A stretch of 64,000 nucleotides of DNA from Methylocystis suflitae (GCF_024448135.1 NZ_JAMRYX010000241.1:1-64000); one strand, 5' to 3'; counted from the stretch's first letter, positions 54,508-64,000 are shown. Program-made: numbers and translations. Notes: generated by a model not told the origin, from the sequence alone.

Positions 54508-55068
54508 ATGCAATGGCGCAATTCTCAGCATGGCTATGGCGCAGCCGTGCAACTAGTTCATTGGCTTTCGGTGCTCCTTGTGGCCCTCGCTTGGGTCCTT
54601 GGGACCGTGGGCGAAGATCTTCCTCGGGGGAGCACCCGGGATCTCGGAGAATTTATTCATGTTTTTGCAGGTGAGTTGATCGCCATCCTATTGGTCGTTC
54701 GTATCGGCTGGCGTCTCATCGACCCGCCGCCGCCGCCGGAATCGACGCCCTTGGGAAGCCTGGGCGATATTGCCGCCAAGGTCGTCCATGTTGCGCTATA
54801 TGCGTTGCTGGCCGCTGTGATCGTCCTTGGCGTCGCGACGCAATTCGCGGATGGACATGCGCTTTCCTTGCTTGGGATTGTCGATATCGCGTCGCCATGG
54901 ATCAAAGACAAAGGCTTTGCGCACAACATGAAGGAAATTCATGAAGCTCTAGCGAATGGGCTTATCATCCTCGCCACGATCCATGCCAGTTCGGCATTGA
55001 TCCATCACTTCGTTTTTCGTGATCGCACTCTGCGCCGAATGGCGCCAGGTTTCTCGAAGTCTCGCTAA
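54508..55068 (+). CDS. Cytochrome b561-type membrane protein
   Basis: 186 residues with four membrane helices and the haem-b histidines expected of this family (HWLS in helix 1, FIHVFAGE in helix 2, KEIHEALAN and HASSALIHHF near the end). Such proteins move electrons from quinol or superoxide in the inner membrane. Confidence 0.88.
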   Translation: MQWRNSQHGYGAAVQLVHWLSVLLVALAWVLGTVGEDLPRGSTRDLGEFIHVFAGELIAILLVVRIGWRLIDPPPPPESTPLGSLGDIAAKVVHVALYALLAAVIVLGVATQFADGHALSLLGIVDIASPWIKDKGFAHNMKEIHEALANGLIILATIHASSALIHHFVFRDRTLRRMAPGFSKSR

Positions 55069-55280
55069 GCGAGAACGACAACTCAAATCGACCCTGCAGC
55101 GTCCGCTTATGGCGAGAAGCGGCCGTCCGCGAATGGCTATTCCTGACCCCAAGCAGTCCTTCCATTGAGCAACCGTTGCTGAATTGAACGCGCTGCCAAG
55201 AGGAAGGTTGTTAGCCTGCTTCGACATGCTAACCTAAGCTCTTGGGCCAACGAGTGGGCCGAGAACGATTGGGAAATGCT

Positions 55281-55544
55281 ATGTTTCGCTTGCCTTTGCT
55301 ATTCGCCAGAAACGGTTGCAGTTTCCACTCAAAGGAGATGCTTTGGCGCTTGTGTGCGCTAATGGTGCTTGTTCTCGTTACATTGCTCCCGATGGCCGAT
55401 GTAACCGCGGCCGAACTCACGGGCGAGATGTCTTCATACCAGGGTAAGATCGTTTCGGTTGCGGGCGCTATGCCGATGAGGAATCCATATCAGGTGGTTT
55501 TGATGAAAACTACGTTGGCTCGTTCCTCCGATGCACGACCCTAG
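55281..55544 (+). CDS. Short secreted protein, possibly truncated
   Basis: About 87 residues with a hydrophobic signal (LCALMVLVLVTLLPMADVTA) and a short mature part, not recognised. It ends abruptly, and the following 180 nt hold nothing clear, so it may be the remnant of a longer gene. The start at 55281 or 55338 is uncertain. Confidence 0.3.
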   Translation: MFRLPLLFARNGCSFHSKEMLWRLCALMVLVLVTLLPMADVTAAELTGEMSSYQGKIVSVAGAMPMRNPYQVVLMKTTLARSSDARP

Positions 55545-55727
55545 TCTGACTCAGCGGCAGCACGGCCGCTGGAACTCCTGTCTTATTTTTGCTTCTCGCT
55601 GAGTCCGATCGTCGATCGTCCGAGTGATAATGACTGCTTCTGGCGCAAGGCGGACAAGGGTTTCGGTAATTGGGAAAAAGGCCGGAAGCGCACCAATTGC
55701 GTTGGGCAACGCAACCACGTTTTCTCA

Positions 55728-57449
55728 TCAGTCCTTCTCGTGGATTTTCACCGTAAGGTCGGTTCCGATGTTGCCGGTCTCGCTGCTGAGTGGCAGGTCA
55801 GATATAATCAGCGAGCCGCCAATCCAAAGACGCTCCGCAATGCGATCACGAACTTCCTGTGCGATCTCGATACGCTCGAGCGCCTCGGCCGGACCTGAAG
55901 GAGGCCTGCGAGGATCCGCCGTCGCGTCTACCAGTTCGTCAAACAAGCCTGTTTTCACCCTCCGATCATTGAGCTCTTCAGCGTTCTGAATTGGCATCGA
56001 CACGACCGACCACTTGAGCGAAGTCCCGTCATCTTTCGCCGCAGTCGCGATATAAAGGTGCGAACCGAGCAGCCTCTCTGGGTCGCGTACGCTTGCCGGC
56101 GCATCGAAAACTGGAGCCAACCCCTGGCGCACGTAAATTCGCTGATCCTTCTTACTAACCAGCACGGATACAGGCATCGCTCGCCGCCGCGCTTCCTTCT
56201 CAGCATTAGTCACAGCGTTAAGAACCACTCTTGCTTCGCCCAAGCGGCGGATCGCGTCCGCTGCTTCTGCGACCTTGGCCGCCGAAGTCGCTTTTGCAAT
56301 TGCTAGCTTAGCCGCAGACTCGGCGAGCGTCGCATCGGCGTTCAATTTGGCTAATGCCGCCGCATCCTTGGCTGCCGTTGCATCCTCGTATGCCTTGGCG
56401 AGACGATCGACCTTGGCCCTGCTCGAGGCGTCGCCTTCGGACGCACTAAACTGCGCCGCAGCTAGCGCCGATTTCTGTTGCTTGGCGCTCGCGTCGGCCT
56501 CGGCGATCTTCTTTGCTCTGGCTGCGGCGTCAGCTTTCGAGCTAGCTGAAGCGTGGGCTCTTGCGACGGATTTGAGTTCTGTCGCCGCACGGGCGACTTC
56601 TTGCCGCTTAAGGCTGATGGCCGCTGATATCTCCTTCACACTCTTGACTGCCGCCGCGACTTTCACCTTAAGCAGTTCAGCGTACTGAAGCGGATTGACC
56701 CGCTGCGGTGGGGCGACAACGACCGATGCCCCGGGAGCCTCGAGGCTAGGCGCTTTGTCGGCTTCCGCCAGAACCCGCATCTTTGGCGCTGGCAACAGCG
56801 GGTGCGCGAATTCGGCTGGCGTCACGTCTTGCGGCGAGATCACGACGCGCTCGCCGATTTTCGTCCACCCCCAAAGCTTGGCGGCAAATTCCGCCGGGAG
56901 CCGGATGCAGCCGTGCGAGGCTGGATGGCGAGGAACGACGCCGAGATGCATGGCGATGCCAGACCAGGTAATGCGCTGCATGAACGGCATTGGCGCGGCG
57001 GAGTAGATATTCGACCGATGAAATCTTTCGCGGCCGATGATGGTGAAGATGCCCTTGGGCGTCGGGTGGCCGGCGATGCCGGTAGAAATCGCCGAGCGGG
57101 CGACGAGCCCTTGGTGATTGTACAGGGAGACACGCTGGTCGGCGATTGAAGCAATTACAAGTAGCGGTCGCTCAGGGTTAGCGGATTCGATAGACTTGGT
57201 TTCGGGCTCAGATGGTGCGCCGGATGTGTTCAACCCACGACGGAAGGCATTTCTGGCGGCCCGAGGGTGGGATCTTGGAGAGCCTCTCCAAGCTCGGTTT
57301 GGTCCGGTCGGAAACAGGCTGTCGAACCAGCGAAAGAAGCCCTGCGCCTGACCCGGCGTCGTCTCAAAACCAAGGGTCGCCACAATAGCGCTGGCGGTGA
57401 GAGCCGCTCTCAAGATTTTCTTGCCGCCAAAGCGGCTTGGCAATCGCAC
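55728..57449 (-). CDS. L,D-transpeptidase (YkuD) with long Ala-rich coiled coil
   Basis: 573 residues: signal peptide, a YkuD domain at about 95-205 with the active site HPASHGCIRLP, an Ala/Lys-rich coiled coil (about 255-415) and a C-terminal domain (about 420-530) that looks like a second, degenerate transpeptidase-like unit (VSVLVSKKDQRIYVRQG). The coiled coil could bind peptidoglycan or form oligomers. It is unrelated to the shorter transpeptidase at 52030-52779. Confidence 0.87.
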   Translation of the reverse strand: MRLPSRFGGKKILRAALTASAIVATLGFETTPGQAQGFFRWFDSLFPTGPNRAWRGSPRSHPRAARNAFRRGLNTSGAPSEPETKSIESANPERPLLVIASIADQRVSLYNHQGLVARSAISTGIAGHPTPKGIFTIIGRERFHRSNIYSAAPMPFMQRITWSGIAMHLGVVPRHPASHGCIRLPAEFAAKLWGWTKIGERVVISPQDVTPAEFAHPLLPAPKMRVLAEADKAPSLEAPGASVVVAPPQRVNPLQYAELLKVKVAAAVKSVKEISAAISLKRQEVARAATELKSVARAHASASSKADAAARAKKIAEADASAKQQKSALAAAQFSASEGDASSRAKVDRLAKAYEDATAAKDAAALAKLNADATLAESAAKLAIAKATSAAKVAEAADAIRRLGEARVVLNAVTNAEKEARRRAMPVSVLVSKKDQRIYVRQGLAPVFDAPASVRDPERLLGSHLYIATAAKDDGTSLKWSVVSMPIQNAEELNDRRVKTGLFDELVDATADPRRPPSGPAEALERIEIAQEVRDRIAERLWIGGSLIISDLPLSSETGNIGTDLTVKIHEKD

Positions 57450-57633
57450 GCGGCGCCTCCAGATTGCGATCGAGCGATCTGAATTTGCAGTATTATTCTG
57501 AATGATAGAAAAATTGTGGCTAATGGACCGTCGGCGATAATTTGGCTCCCGAGGGCATCGAACGTTTTACAATTTTTGATCGTGCGCTGGATAATCGACC
57601 GCGAACGGACGGGAGTCTGTCGCTCCCGTTGCA

Positions 57634-57974
57634 ATGCAGCGCTACGGGCTCGGCCTGACCGACGTCACCAACTCCATCGCTGCAAACAGCGCCAGAGCCG
57701 GCGGCAGTCGCATCACGCGCGGCGAACAAGCTTATGTCATCCGCAGCATTGGCCTCGTCCGCACCAAGGAGGGCCTGGGAAATATCGTCATCGCCGAGCA
57801 TGGCGGCTCCCTGTGTTGACCCGCGACATTGGGACGCCGCGGTATAGCGCTCAAGAACGCGAGGGCATGCTGGGCAAGGACTACAACTCGAACGCCATTC
57901 AGGGCGTCGTGCAGATGCTGAAAGGCGAGAACGCCGCGGTCGTTTTGAGGGCGCTGCACGAACGAATTGATGAG
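57634..57974 (+). pseudogene. Remnant of a CzcA/CusA-type RND metal efflux pump
   Basis: A first frame (RYGLGLTDVTNSIAANSARA, then GLGNIVIAEHGG) matches the periplasmic porter region of heavy-metal RND pumps. A frameshift near 57810 moves it to another frame (VLTRDIGTPRYSAQEREGML, GVVQMLKGENAAVVLRALHE), which continues the same protein. Only about 110 codons of over 1,000 remain. Confidence 0.8.
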
Positions 57975-57984
57975 CTCAATGTTC

Positions 57985-58269
57985 TTTCAGAACGTCGCCG
58001 ACGCGCTGCGTTCCCTGCAGGTCGACGCCAGGGCGGTCGAAACCGCTCGCAAGAGCGAGGACGCCGCGAAGCGCAGCCTCGATATCGTGCGCATGCAATT
58101 GAAGTATGGCCAGGTCTCACAGATCGCCGTGTTTACCGCACAGCGGATCTACTTCAGCGCCTCGTTGTTGCGCGTGCAGGCCGAGGCGACGCGTCTCGCC
58201 GACACCGCCGCGCTTTTCATGGCGCTCGGCGGCGGTTGGTGGAATGGCGCTTCGGACATTCGTCACTAG
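57985..58269 (+). pseudogene. Remnant of an outer-membrane efflux factor (CusC/NodT type)
   Basis: The segment FQNVADALRSLQVDARAVET, then LADTAALFMALGGGWW and the stop at 58269, is the natural C-terminal end of an outer-membrane factor. The N-terminal three quarters are missing. It is joined directly to the RND pump fragment, so one deletion removed the rest of both genes. Confidence 0.75.
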
Positions 58270-58371
58270 GTGTTGATATGGATTGCGTGAAGGCGCTGCG
58301 CATCCCCGCAGCCTATTGAGGTCACCGCATGTCGTCACATGAAGCGCTTCCCAACTAAACGAGGGTTATCA

Positions 58372-59085
58372 GTGATTCCCTGGACCCTGCTCGACACAGC
58401 GCCGATACCCGGCAGCGAGGGCGAACTCCGCCTCAAGCGTCGCGGCGCAGAATTCTCCATCATGTTGGGCAATATCGAATTGATGAACAGTCGCCTCAGT
58501 GGCTCGGAGGAGGCGCTCGCCACGCTCTCCTGCGAGAGAATTCAGGCGCGCCCACAGCCGCGCGTTCTGATCGGCGGGCTGGGGATGGGCTTCACACTGC
58601 GCGCCGCGCTCACTGTCCTCGGCGAGAACGCGCGGATCGTTGTCGCCGAACTCATTCCAGCGGTCGTGGCCTGGGCGCGCGGTCCGATGGCGGAAGTCTT
58701 CGGCGCCAGCCTGACGGATCCGCGCGTCAGCATCGAGGAAGATGACGTTGCACGCCTGATCCGGTCTGGCCGCTCGACTTATGACGCAATCCTTCTCGAT
58801 GTTGATAACGGCCCCGAGGGCCTGACTCGCGAAGCCAATGACGGACTTTACGCTATTGAAGGATTGAGGGCGGCCCGCAAGGCGCTGCGCCGTGATGGGG
58901 TGTTGGCCGTCTGGTCATCGGGGCCGGATCGGACTTTCACATCGCGCCTTCGCAAGGCCGGGTTCCGTGTGGATGAAGTCAGGGTGCGCGCCAATCGCCA
59001 ACGTGGTGGCGCCCGGCACATCATCTGGATCGCGACAAGTCTCGATTCGACACCTCAGATGCAACAGAAAGCCAATCCCAATTGA
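58372..59085 (+). CDS. Spermidine-synthase-like protein
   Basis: About 237 residues with a Rossmann SAM-binding core: VLIGGLGMGFTLRAAL (glycine loop), VVAELIPAVVAWAR (acidic loop) and YDAILLDVDNGPEGL. It belongs to the SpeE-like group often seen as spermine/spermidine synthase family proteins; the N-terminal beta domain of true SpeE is reduced, so the substrate is uncertain. The GTG at 58372 with GAGGG is preferred; an ATG at 58339 is the alternative. Confidence 0.8.
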   Translation: MIPWTLLDTAPIPGSEGELRLKRRGAEFSIMLGNIELMNSRLSGSEEALATLSCERIQARPQPRVLIGGLGMGFTLRAALTVLGENARIVVAELIPAVVAWARGPMAEVFGASLTDPRVSIEEDDVARLIRSGRSTYDAILLDVDNGPEGLTREANDGLYAIEGLRAARKALRRDGVLAVWSSGPDRTFTSRLRKAGFRVDEVRVRANRQRGGARHIIWIATSLDSTPQMQQKANPN

Positions 59086-59168
59086 AAACCGAAATCGAAG
59101 GGTCCCGGCCTTTTTTCGAACTTCAGTTCCAGATGACTAGCTGAGTCGTTAGCCCGATACGAATGTGC

Positions 59169-59720
59169 CTATAGCGCGTAAGAGTCGTGCTTCGTAAAAT
59201 ATTTTGCAGCGCCTCCTGCCGCCAGAGATATCCTGTCCTTCAAGTTCTCGTTGACGATTTGGTAGTTTTCAAAATCGCGATCATTGGCGAAAACGCCAAC
59301 GGGCAAAGTTAACGCCTGAAAAAAACTAAATAGCGGTCGAAGCTGATGCTCCAGGACCAGAGCATGCCTCTCGCTGCCGCCGGTCGCCGCAAGAAGGACG
59401 GGTTTATCGATCAGTGCTTCGTAATGCACGAGATCGAAGAGATGTTTGAACAAGCCCGTATAGGATGCTCGATACACGGGAGTCGACACCACGAGGGCGT
59501 CAGCCGTTTCGATCGCTTGGATTGCTTTGATGACTTCGCTGGGCGCATGGGAAGCGGACGAGACAGCTGGCAGATCGGCGAGGAGACTGGCGACTTCTAT
59601 GTAGGTCGTCTCCACGGGAACTATTCGTGCGATCTGTTCGACAATCGCAGAGGCTAACGCCGCGGATTTCGATGGCTTCGAAAGACCGCCTGACACGGCG
59701 ACAACTTTCAGCTTACTCAT
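59169..59720 (-). CDS. msuE: NAD(P)H-dependent FMN reductase, MsuE type
   Basis: 183 residues of the flavodoxin-like fold: VAVSGGLSKPSKSAALA (phosphate loop) and VVSTPVYRASYTGLFKHLFD, as in MsuE and SsuE reductases. It supplies FMNH2 to the two-component monooxygenases encoded downstream of the same strand block (DszC/SfnB-like and SsuD). Confidence 0.88.
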   Translation of the reverse strand: MSKLKVVAVSGGLSKPSKSAALASAIVEQIARIVPVETTYIEVASLLADLPAVSSASHAPSEVIKAIQAIETADALVVSTPVYRASYTGLFKHLFDLVHYEALIDKPVLLAATGGSERHALVLEHQLRPLFSFFQALTLPVGVFANDRDFENYQIVNENLKDRISLAAGGAAKYFTKHDSYAL

Positions 59721-59764
59721 AGCTTGCTCCTCTGGACTATTGCAGTTGCGTGGCTGAACGCGCT

Positions 59765-61000
59765 TTACGGGATGACGGCTTCAAAGGTCCGCGAAGCGTC
59801 CAGCTGACCGATTTGATGCCCCATTCTGCTGCGCTTCGTTTCCAAATATCTTATGTTCTCTCCGTTCGGCGCGGTATGGAGCGCTACGATTTCTTCTATC
59901 GAGACGCCTGAACGCGCCAATTCGGCCGCCTTGTGGGGGTTGTTGCTCATCAACCTTATTCCTCTCACTCCGAGCTGGGACAGAATGGCTCCTGCGGCGT
60001 GGTAGTTTCTGGCGTCAACAGGCAACCCCAGGCGTAGATTGGCGTCGACTGTGTCGGCGCCTTGGTCCTGGAGCTCATAGGCGCGGAGCTTTTGCGTCAA
60101 TCCAACGCCTCGCCCCTCGTGGCCGCGTAGATAAATTAGGATGCCGCGTCTTTCCTGCGCGATGCGCCGAAGCGCAAGATCGAGCTGTGCGCCGCAATCG
60201 CACCTTAGCGAACCCAAAAGATCGCCTGTGAGACATTCCGAATGCACACGCGTGAGCACATTTTTCGCGCCGCGGAGGTCGCCCATCACAAAGGCGACGT
60301 GTTCGGCGCCGTCGTTCGCGCGCAAAACGTGGGCGGCAAATTCGCCGTGCCGCGTCGGCAGGCGAGACTTCGCAAGGAGCGTCAAGGGCTCGACGCGGCG
60401 TTGAGCGTAATCCACGAGATCGGCGATCTGCACAATCGGCAGGTCATGCGTCTTCGCAAATGCGAAGAGGTCATCGCGACGCGCCATTTCGCCGTCTTCG
60501 CGTATGATCTCGCACAGCACGCCTACGGGCGCGCAACCGGCGCGCGCTGCAAGTTCGGACGCTGCTTCGGTGTGGCCGCGTCGTCCCAAAATTCCACGCC
60601 AATGGCGCCGCAGGGGAAATATGTGGCCTGGCCTCACAAAGTCGTCAGCGCTGGATTTCGGGTCCGCCAGAGCGCGCGCCGTTGCGCTTCGCTCCCGCGC
60701 GGAGATGCCCGTCGTGAGCCCATGGCGGCAGTCCACCGTGACAGTGAAAGCGGTTCCCTGAGCGTGCCCTCCATGCGGGTCCATGAGCGGTAAGGACAGG
60801 CGATCTGCAATCTCATCGGGAAGGGCGACGCAAACAACGCCGCTTGTATGCCGCACCATGAAGGCCATCGCCTCTGGCGTCATCTTTTCGGCAGGCAAGA
60901 TAAGATCGCCTTCATTTTCACGGCATTCGTCATCGACGACGACAACAAAGCCGCCACGTTGCTGAGCAGCGATCGCTTCTTCGATGGTGGAAAAGTTCAT
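59765..61000 (-). CDS. ribBA: Bifunctional riboflavin synthesis protein RibBA
   Basis: 411 residues: an N-terminal 3,4-dihydroxy-2-butanone-4-phosphate synthase domain (DDECRENEGDLI; HTEAASELA) and a C-terminal GTP cyclohydrolase II domain with zinc ligands in CLTGDLLGSLRCDCG and the active site RGHEGRGVGL. Both domains keep their key residues. Its place among flavin-dependent enzymes suggests a local supply of FMN in addition to the housekeeping pathway. Confidence 0.93.
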   Translation of the reverse strand: MNFSTIEEAIAAQQRGGFVVVVDDECRENEGDLILPAEKMTPEAMAFMVRHTSGVVCVALPDEIADRLSLPLMDPHGGHAQGTAFTVTVDCRHGLTTGISARERSATARALADPKSSADDFVRPGHIFPLRRHWRGILGRRGHTEAASELAARAGCAPVGVLCEIIREDGEMARRDDLFAFAKTHDLPIVQIADLVDYAQRRVEPLTLLAKSRLPTRHGEFAAHVLRANDGAEHVAFVMGDLRGAKNVLTRVHSECLTGDLLGSLRCDCGAQLDLALRRIAQERRGILIYLRGHEGRGVGLTQKLRAYELQDQGADTVDANLRLGLPVDARNYHAAGAILSQLGVRGIRLMSNNPHKAAELARSGVSIEEIVALHTAPNGENIRYLETKRSRMGHQIGQLDASRTFEAVIP

Positions 61001-61019
61001 TTAGAGAGCTTTCGCTACG

Positions 61020-62198
61020 TCAAGAGTAAAAGGACGGCTGTGGATAGACGCCGTTTATCGCCCAGTCTCCGATCTCGCGGAGTTTCTCATCTAGTGGATC
61101 GTGCAGCGTGTGCGTCCGTGCGTTCCGCCAGAAGCGGTCGAGACGAAAACGCGCCGCCGTTGCGCGCGCGCCCATCACGTCAAAAATTCGCGAGCTGGCC
61201 TCGAGCGCGGCGCGAGCGCTGATCGCCTTGGCGCTCGCAATGTTGATGGCCAACGCTCCTCTTTGCTCCGGAGTGATGTCGTCCCCGAGCCGCCAAGCGT
61301 CATCGAATTGGCGCGCAACGTTATCGACAATCGCATTCGCCGCAGCGCTTTGCGCCCAAAGCTCGCCAATCGTGCGTAATCTGAACGGATCTAAGCGAAT
61401 GCGTTTCGACTCTTCGACGGGTAACGCCGACACATAGGCCCGCGCCTCTTCCACCGCGCCCTGGGCAAGCCCAGCATAGATGTTGACGAGGATCAGCTGC
61501 GCGAGGCAAGGGCGAAGCGTTGCAAAGGGCGAGCCAAGCGGACCAGGAGAAACGAGCAACTCGTCTTGACTGACGAGAACTTCAGAAAATGACACGGTCC
61601 CGCTATCAGTCTGTCTCTGCCCCATATTGTCCCAGTCGTCGTGAATACATATGCCCGCGCGCCGGGTCGGTATCGCGGCGATGATGAGTTTATCCGCGCA
61701 GTCGACCGCCGAGACCACCAGCATGTCGGAGTCGCTGGCGCCTGAACAGAAGCTCTTTTCCCCATCGAGCCGAAAGTCGTCGCCGGCGGCATTTATGCGT
61801 AGGCGCCGGTCCTTCGGGTTGAGCGCATTGCCCCAAAACCAGCGTTGGACAACGCTGCGCGCCATTAGCTCATATGCCTGCTGTCTCGGTCCAAAGAACT
61901 GCAGCGTTGCGATCATGAGATGATGAAACGCAAAGAGATGCGCGAGAGAGCTGTCGACGGTCGCGATTTTCCGAATGACGCCGAAAATGTCGATCCAGTC
62001 GGCGTCGACGCCGCCCAGCTCTTTGGGCGTTGATAAAAGCAGCAAGTCGCTCGCGCGAATCAAATCGCGTTCTCTTTTTGCCGTGCCGCCTTGCCGATCG
62101 CGTTCCGGCGCTGTCGCCGCAAGCAAAGCAAGAAGCTGTTCGAGTGACGGCGCGCCCGTTGGCGCAGCTGAAGTGGGCAGCGACGTTATGGCGCTCAT
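61020..62198 (-). CDS. DszC/SfnB-type flavin monooxygenase (acyl-CoA dehydrogenase fold)
   Basis: 392 residues of the acyl-CoA dehydrogenase fold without the usual catalytic Glu context: FFGPRQQAYELMARSVVQRW, then DGEKSFCSGASDSDMLVVSA and the C-terminal ARTHTLHDPLDEKLREIGDW. The DszC/SfnB group uses FMNH2 and oxygen on sulfur compounds such as dimethyl sulfone. It lies 9 nt upstream of ssuD's stop side and shares its strand. Confidence 0.85.
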   Translation of the reverse strand: MSAITSLPTSAAPTGAPSLEQLLALLAATAPERDRQGGTAKRERDLIRASDLLLLSTPKELGGVDADWIDIFGVIRKIATVDSSLAHLFAFHHLMIATLQFFGPRQQAYELMARSVVQRWFWGNALNPKDRRLRINAAGDDFRLDGEKSFCSGASDSDMLVVSAVDCADKLIIAAIPTRRAGICIHDDWDNMGQRQTDSGTVSFSEVLVSQDELLVSPGPLGSPFATLRPCLAQLILVNIYAGLAQGAVEEARAYVSALPVEESKRIRLDPFRLRTIGELWAQSAAANAIVDNVARQFDDAWRLGDDITPEQRGALAINIASAKAISARAALEASSRIFDVMGARATAARFRLDRFWRNARTHTLHDPLDEKLREIGDWAINGVYPQPSFYS

Positions 62199-62207
62199 TG
62201 CTCCAGC

Positions 62208-63371
62208 TCAGGCCGCTGCCGAAGGACTTGAAGATGCGGGCGTCACCGCAACGCTGCCGAAAGGCCCTGTTATCTTTTCTCCCGGCAGGACGCCATGTCC
62301 GTCAATTCCAAGGCGCGGAAACATCAATTCCGCAAAGCGATATGCTTCTTCCAGATGTGGGTAGCCCGAAAGCACAAAACTGTCCGCGCCAAGCGCTTCG
62401 TATTCTCTGATGCGCGCCTCGATCTGATCCGGATCGCCGACGAGCGCGGTTCCGGCGCCCCCGCGCGTCAGGCCAACGCCGGTCCAAAGATTGGGACTTA
62501 CTTCTAGATCGTCGCGGCTGCGCCCGTTGCTCTTTCTGAGGCTGATCATGCGTTGCTGGCCGATTGAATCCATTTTCGAGAAAGTCGCCTGCGCATTTTC
62601 GATCATCCGATCGTCAAGGCGACTTATGAGGCTTTCCGCAGCGTCCCAGGCCTCCTTCTCCGTCGGACGGACGATGACATGCAGGCGAACGCCGAGGCGG
62701 AGGTTGCGCCCGCAATGCGCAGCGCGCGCTTTGATGTCGGCGAATTTTTCGCCGACGGCAGAGGGTGGTTCGCCCCAGGTCAGATACGTGTCAACTGCGC
62801 GCGCCGCAAGATCGTGCGCTGCGTCAGAGGAGCCGCCGAAATAAAGCGGCGGGCGCGGCGACTGGAACGGCGGGAACAGCAGCCTTCCGCCGGAAAGACG
62901 AAAATGGCGCCCCTCGTAGTCCACGGCTTCACCGCTTCGACTCGCGCGCAATAAGGCCTCCCAGACACGCACGAACTCTTCAGAAACGGCATAGCGCTCC
63001 GCATGATCCAAAAAAACGCCGTCGCCGGCGAGCTCTTGCGCATCGCCGCCCGCGACAAGGTTAATGAGAAGTCGCCCTTCCGACAGGCGGTCGAGCGTCG
63101 CCGTCATGCGCGCGGCGAGCGCCGGCTGCGTAAGGCCTGGCCGCAGCGCAACAAGGAAGCGCAGCCGCTTTGTCGAGTTGATCAGACTTGCGGCGACAAT
63201 CCACGGGTCTTCGCAGGACCGGCCTGTTGGGATCAGAACGCCATGATAGCCGAGACTATCAGCCGCGATTCCGATTTGTTGAATATAGTCGAAATTCGCA
63301 GCACGGGCGCCTTCTTCCGCGCCCAGATAGCGTGAGTCGCCGTGCGTAGGGATATACCAAAAAATATCCAT
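62208..63371 (-). CDS. ssuD: FMNH2-dependent alkanesulfonate monooxygenase SsuD
   Basis: 387 residues of the bacterial luciferase-like TIM barrel: [17 protein letters not shown], then [20 protein letters not shown] and [19 protein letters not shown], the SsuD pattern. It splits alkanesulfonates to aldehyde and sulfite, providing sulfur under sulfate limitation. It is followed by the DszC/SfnB-like gene after 9 nt. Confidence 0.92.
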   Translation of the reverse strand: MDIFWYIPTHGDSRYLGAEEGARAANFDYIQQIGIAADSLGYHGVLIPTGRSCEDPWIVAASLINSTKRLRFLVALRPGLTQPALAARMTATLDRLSEGRLLINLVAGGDAQELAGDGVFLDHAERYAVSEEFVRVWEALLRASRSGEAVDYEGRHFRLSGGRLLFPPFQSPRPPLYFGGSSDAAHDLAARAVDTYLTWGEPPSAVGEKFADIKARAAHCGRNLRLGVRLHVIVRPTEKEAWDAAESLISRLDDRMIENAQATFSKMDSIGQQRMISLRKSNGRSRDDLEVSPNLWTGVGLTRGGAGTALVGDPDQIEARIREYEALGADSFVLSGYPHLEEAYRFAELMFPRLGIDGHGVLPGEKITGPFGSVAVTPASSSPSAAA

Positions 63372-63524
63372 CGCGCCATTCCATACGATAGTGAGACATC
63401 TTCTTACGTTTGAACGAGGGCAAGTCCCGGGCCAGCATCTTCTGGCTGGAAATGCTGGCGACCCTCGGTCCTAAGTGTTGCATTTGCAGCATCTGATTGA
63501 CGTACTGTGGCCTCTGCAGCAGCA

Positions 63525-64000
63525 TCAGTTTAGGTTTATGTGTAACAAACGCGCGGCGTTCCGCCATGCAACATTTTCGAGGGCGTCCTCATCGAGCTCG
63601 AGGGCAAAAAAATCTTTGACGCTCTGTAGAATGGGGCGAAACGGATAGGATGTGCCAAAGAGCAGTTGGGTGGAAAGGAATCCTTTAGCTGCCGCCGCGT
63701 AACGCTCGCCGCCCGGCGCAAAGAGATACATGTCCGGCGAGACGAAGACGTTTTCGTTGCGGAAGGCCACGCCAATCATGTCATCAATCCTGGGATAGAA
63801 TCCATGACAGCAGACGATTCGTAGTGAAGGAAAGCGCTTGGCGACACGGTCGACCGCCAGCGGGTCATTGTGCCTAAGATCAGGGGTGGTGGGACCGGAC
63901 ATAAGGAACACGGGTTTGTTGGCCGCGTCGCACGCAGCGTAAATGGGCGTCAAAGACTCGTGGTCGTGCGAAATGGGTTCGTTATAGAAGCCCGGATCGA
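63525..64000 (-). CDS. Amidohydrolase-family protein, C-terminal part (cut by window edge)
   Basis: At least 158 residues are visible and the frame stays open to the right edge (DPGFYNEPISHDHESL near the border). The C-terminal part of an amidohydrolase-2 barrel is recognisable from HGFYPRIDDMIGVAFRNENV, FVSPDMYLF and LLFGTSYPFRP. The substrate is unknown. It probably belongs to the organosulfur block. Confidence 0.8.
   Translation of the reverse strand, partial: DPGFYNEPISHDHESLTPIYAACDAANKPVFLMSGPTTPDLRHNDPLAVDRVAKRFPSLRIVCCHGFYPRIDDMIGVAFRNENVFVSPDMYLFAPGGERYAAAAKGFLSTQLLFGTSYPFRPILQSVKDFFALELDEDALENVAWRNAARLLHINLN

Overview
The window comes from the high-GC chromosome of an alphaproteobacterial, methanol- or methane-oxidising diazotroph. 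The evidence is a complete mxa methanol dehydrogenase cluster, nif genes with oxygen-sensitive-type NifA, NepR/EcfG-style general stress signals and an Usg-family gene. A Methylocystis/Methylosinus-like type II methanotroph is the best guess. No methane monooxygenase gene is visible, so the genus is inference.

Positions 1-12400 hold a nif accessory region, mostly on the minus strand: the start of nifH at the left edge, two LRV iron-sulfur proteins, two related TPR proteins, a nif-type IscA, two 2[4Fe-4S] ferredoxins, nifB, sufBCD without a desulfurase, and a first nifA. nifH and nifB each carry a -24/-12 sigma-54 promoter and two exact TGT-N10-ACA NifA sites. A decayed ygfZ/CAF17-like gene lies between nifH and the first LRV gene.

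Positions 12600-20750 carry less known genes, several behind sigma-54 promoters. They include a small unknown protein under a consensus promoter, a YyaL-type protein, a [2Fe-2S] ferredoxin, an AHSA1-domain protein and a J-domain protein. Three enzyme homologues here (MtnC-like, cysteine-dioxygenase-like, class III aminotransferase-like) have lost key catalytic residues. This group is the best candidate for an undescribed nif-linked system.

Positions 20900-22000 look like a general-stress module: csbD and two NepR-like anti-sigma factors, with GGAAC-type promoters. Positions 22200-28140 are an iron uptake operon (TonB-dependent receptor, two PKHD hydroxylases, exbB, exbD, tonB). Positions 28560-32270 return to nitrogen fixation: a receiver-like protein without its phospho-Asp, a group III truncated haemoglobin, a molbindin and a second nifA behind a consensus sigma-54 promoter.

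Positions 33500-46600 are the methanol oxidation region: an orphan pqqA, a divergent histidine kinase/response regulator pair and mxaFJGI-RSACKLD plus a lipoprotein gene. A terminator-like hairpin separates the structural genes (FJGI) from the maturation genes (RSACKLD). Positions 46700-59100 hold a serine protease-like protein, a dihaem cytochrome c, a pentapeptide protein, an Old Yellow Enzyme, two L,D-transpeptidases, a PAS-receiver protein, a cytochrome b561, remnants of an RND efflux system and a spermidine-synthase-like protein. Positions 59170-64000 are a flavin-dependent organosulfur block: FMN reductase, RibBA, a DszC/SfnB-like enzyme, SsuD and a partial amidohydrolase. I saw no tRNA, rRNA, CRISPR array or intact insertion sequence.
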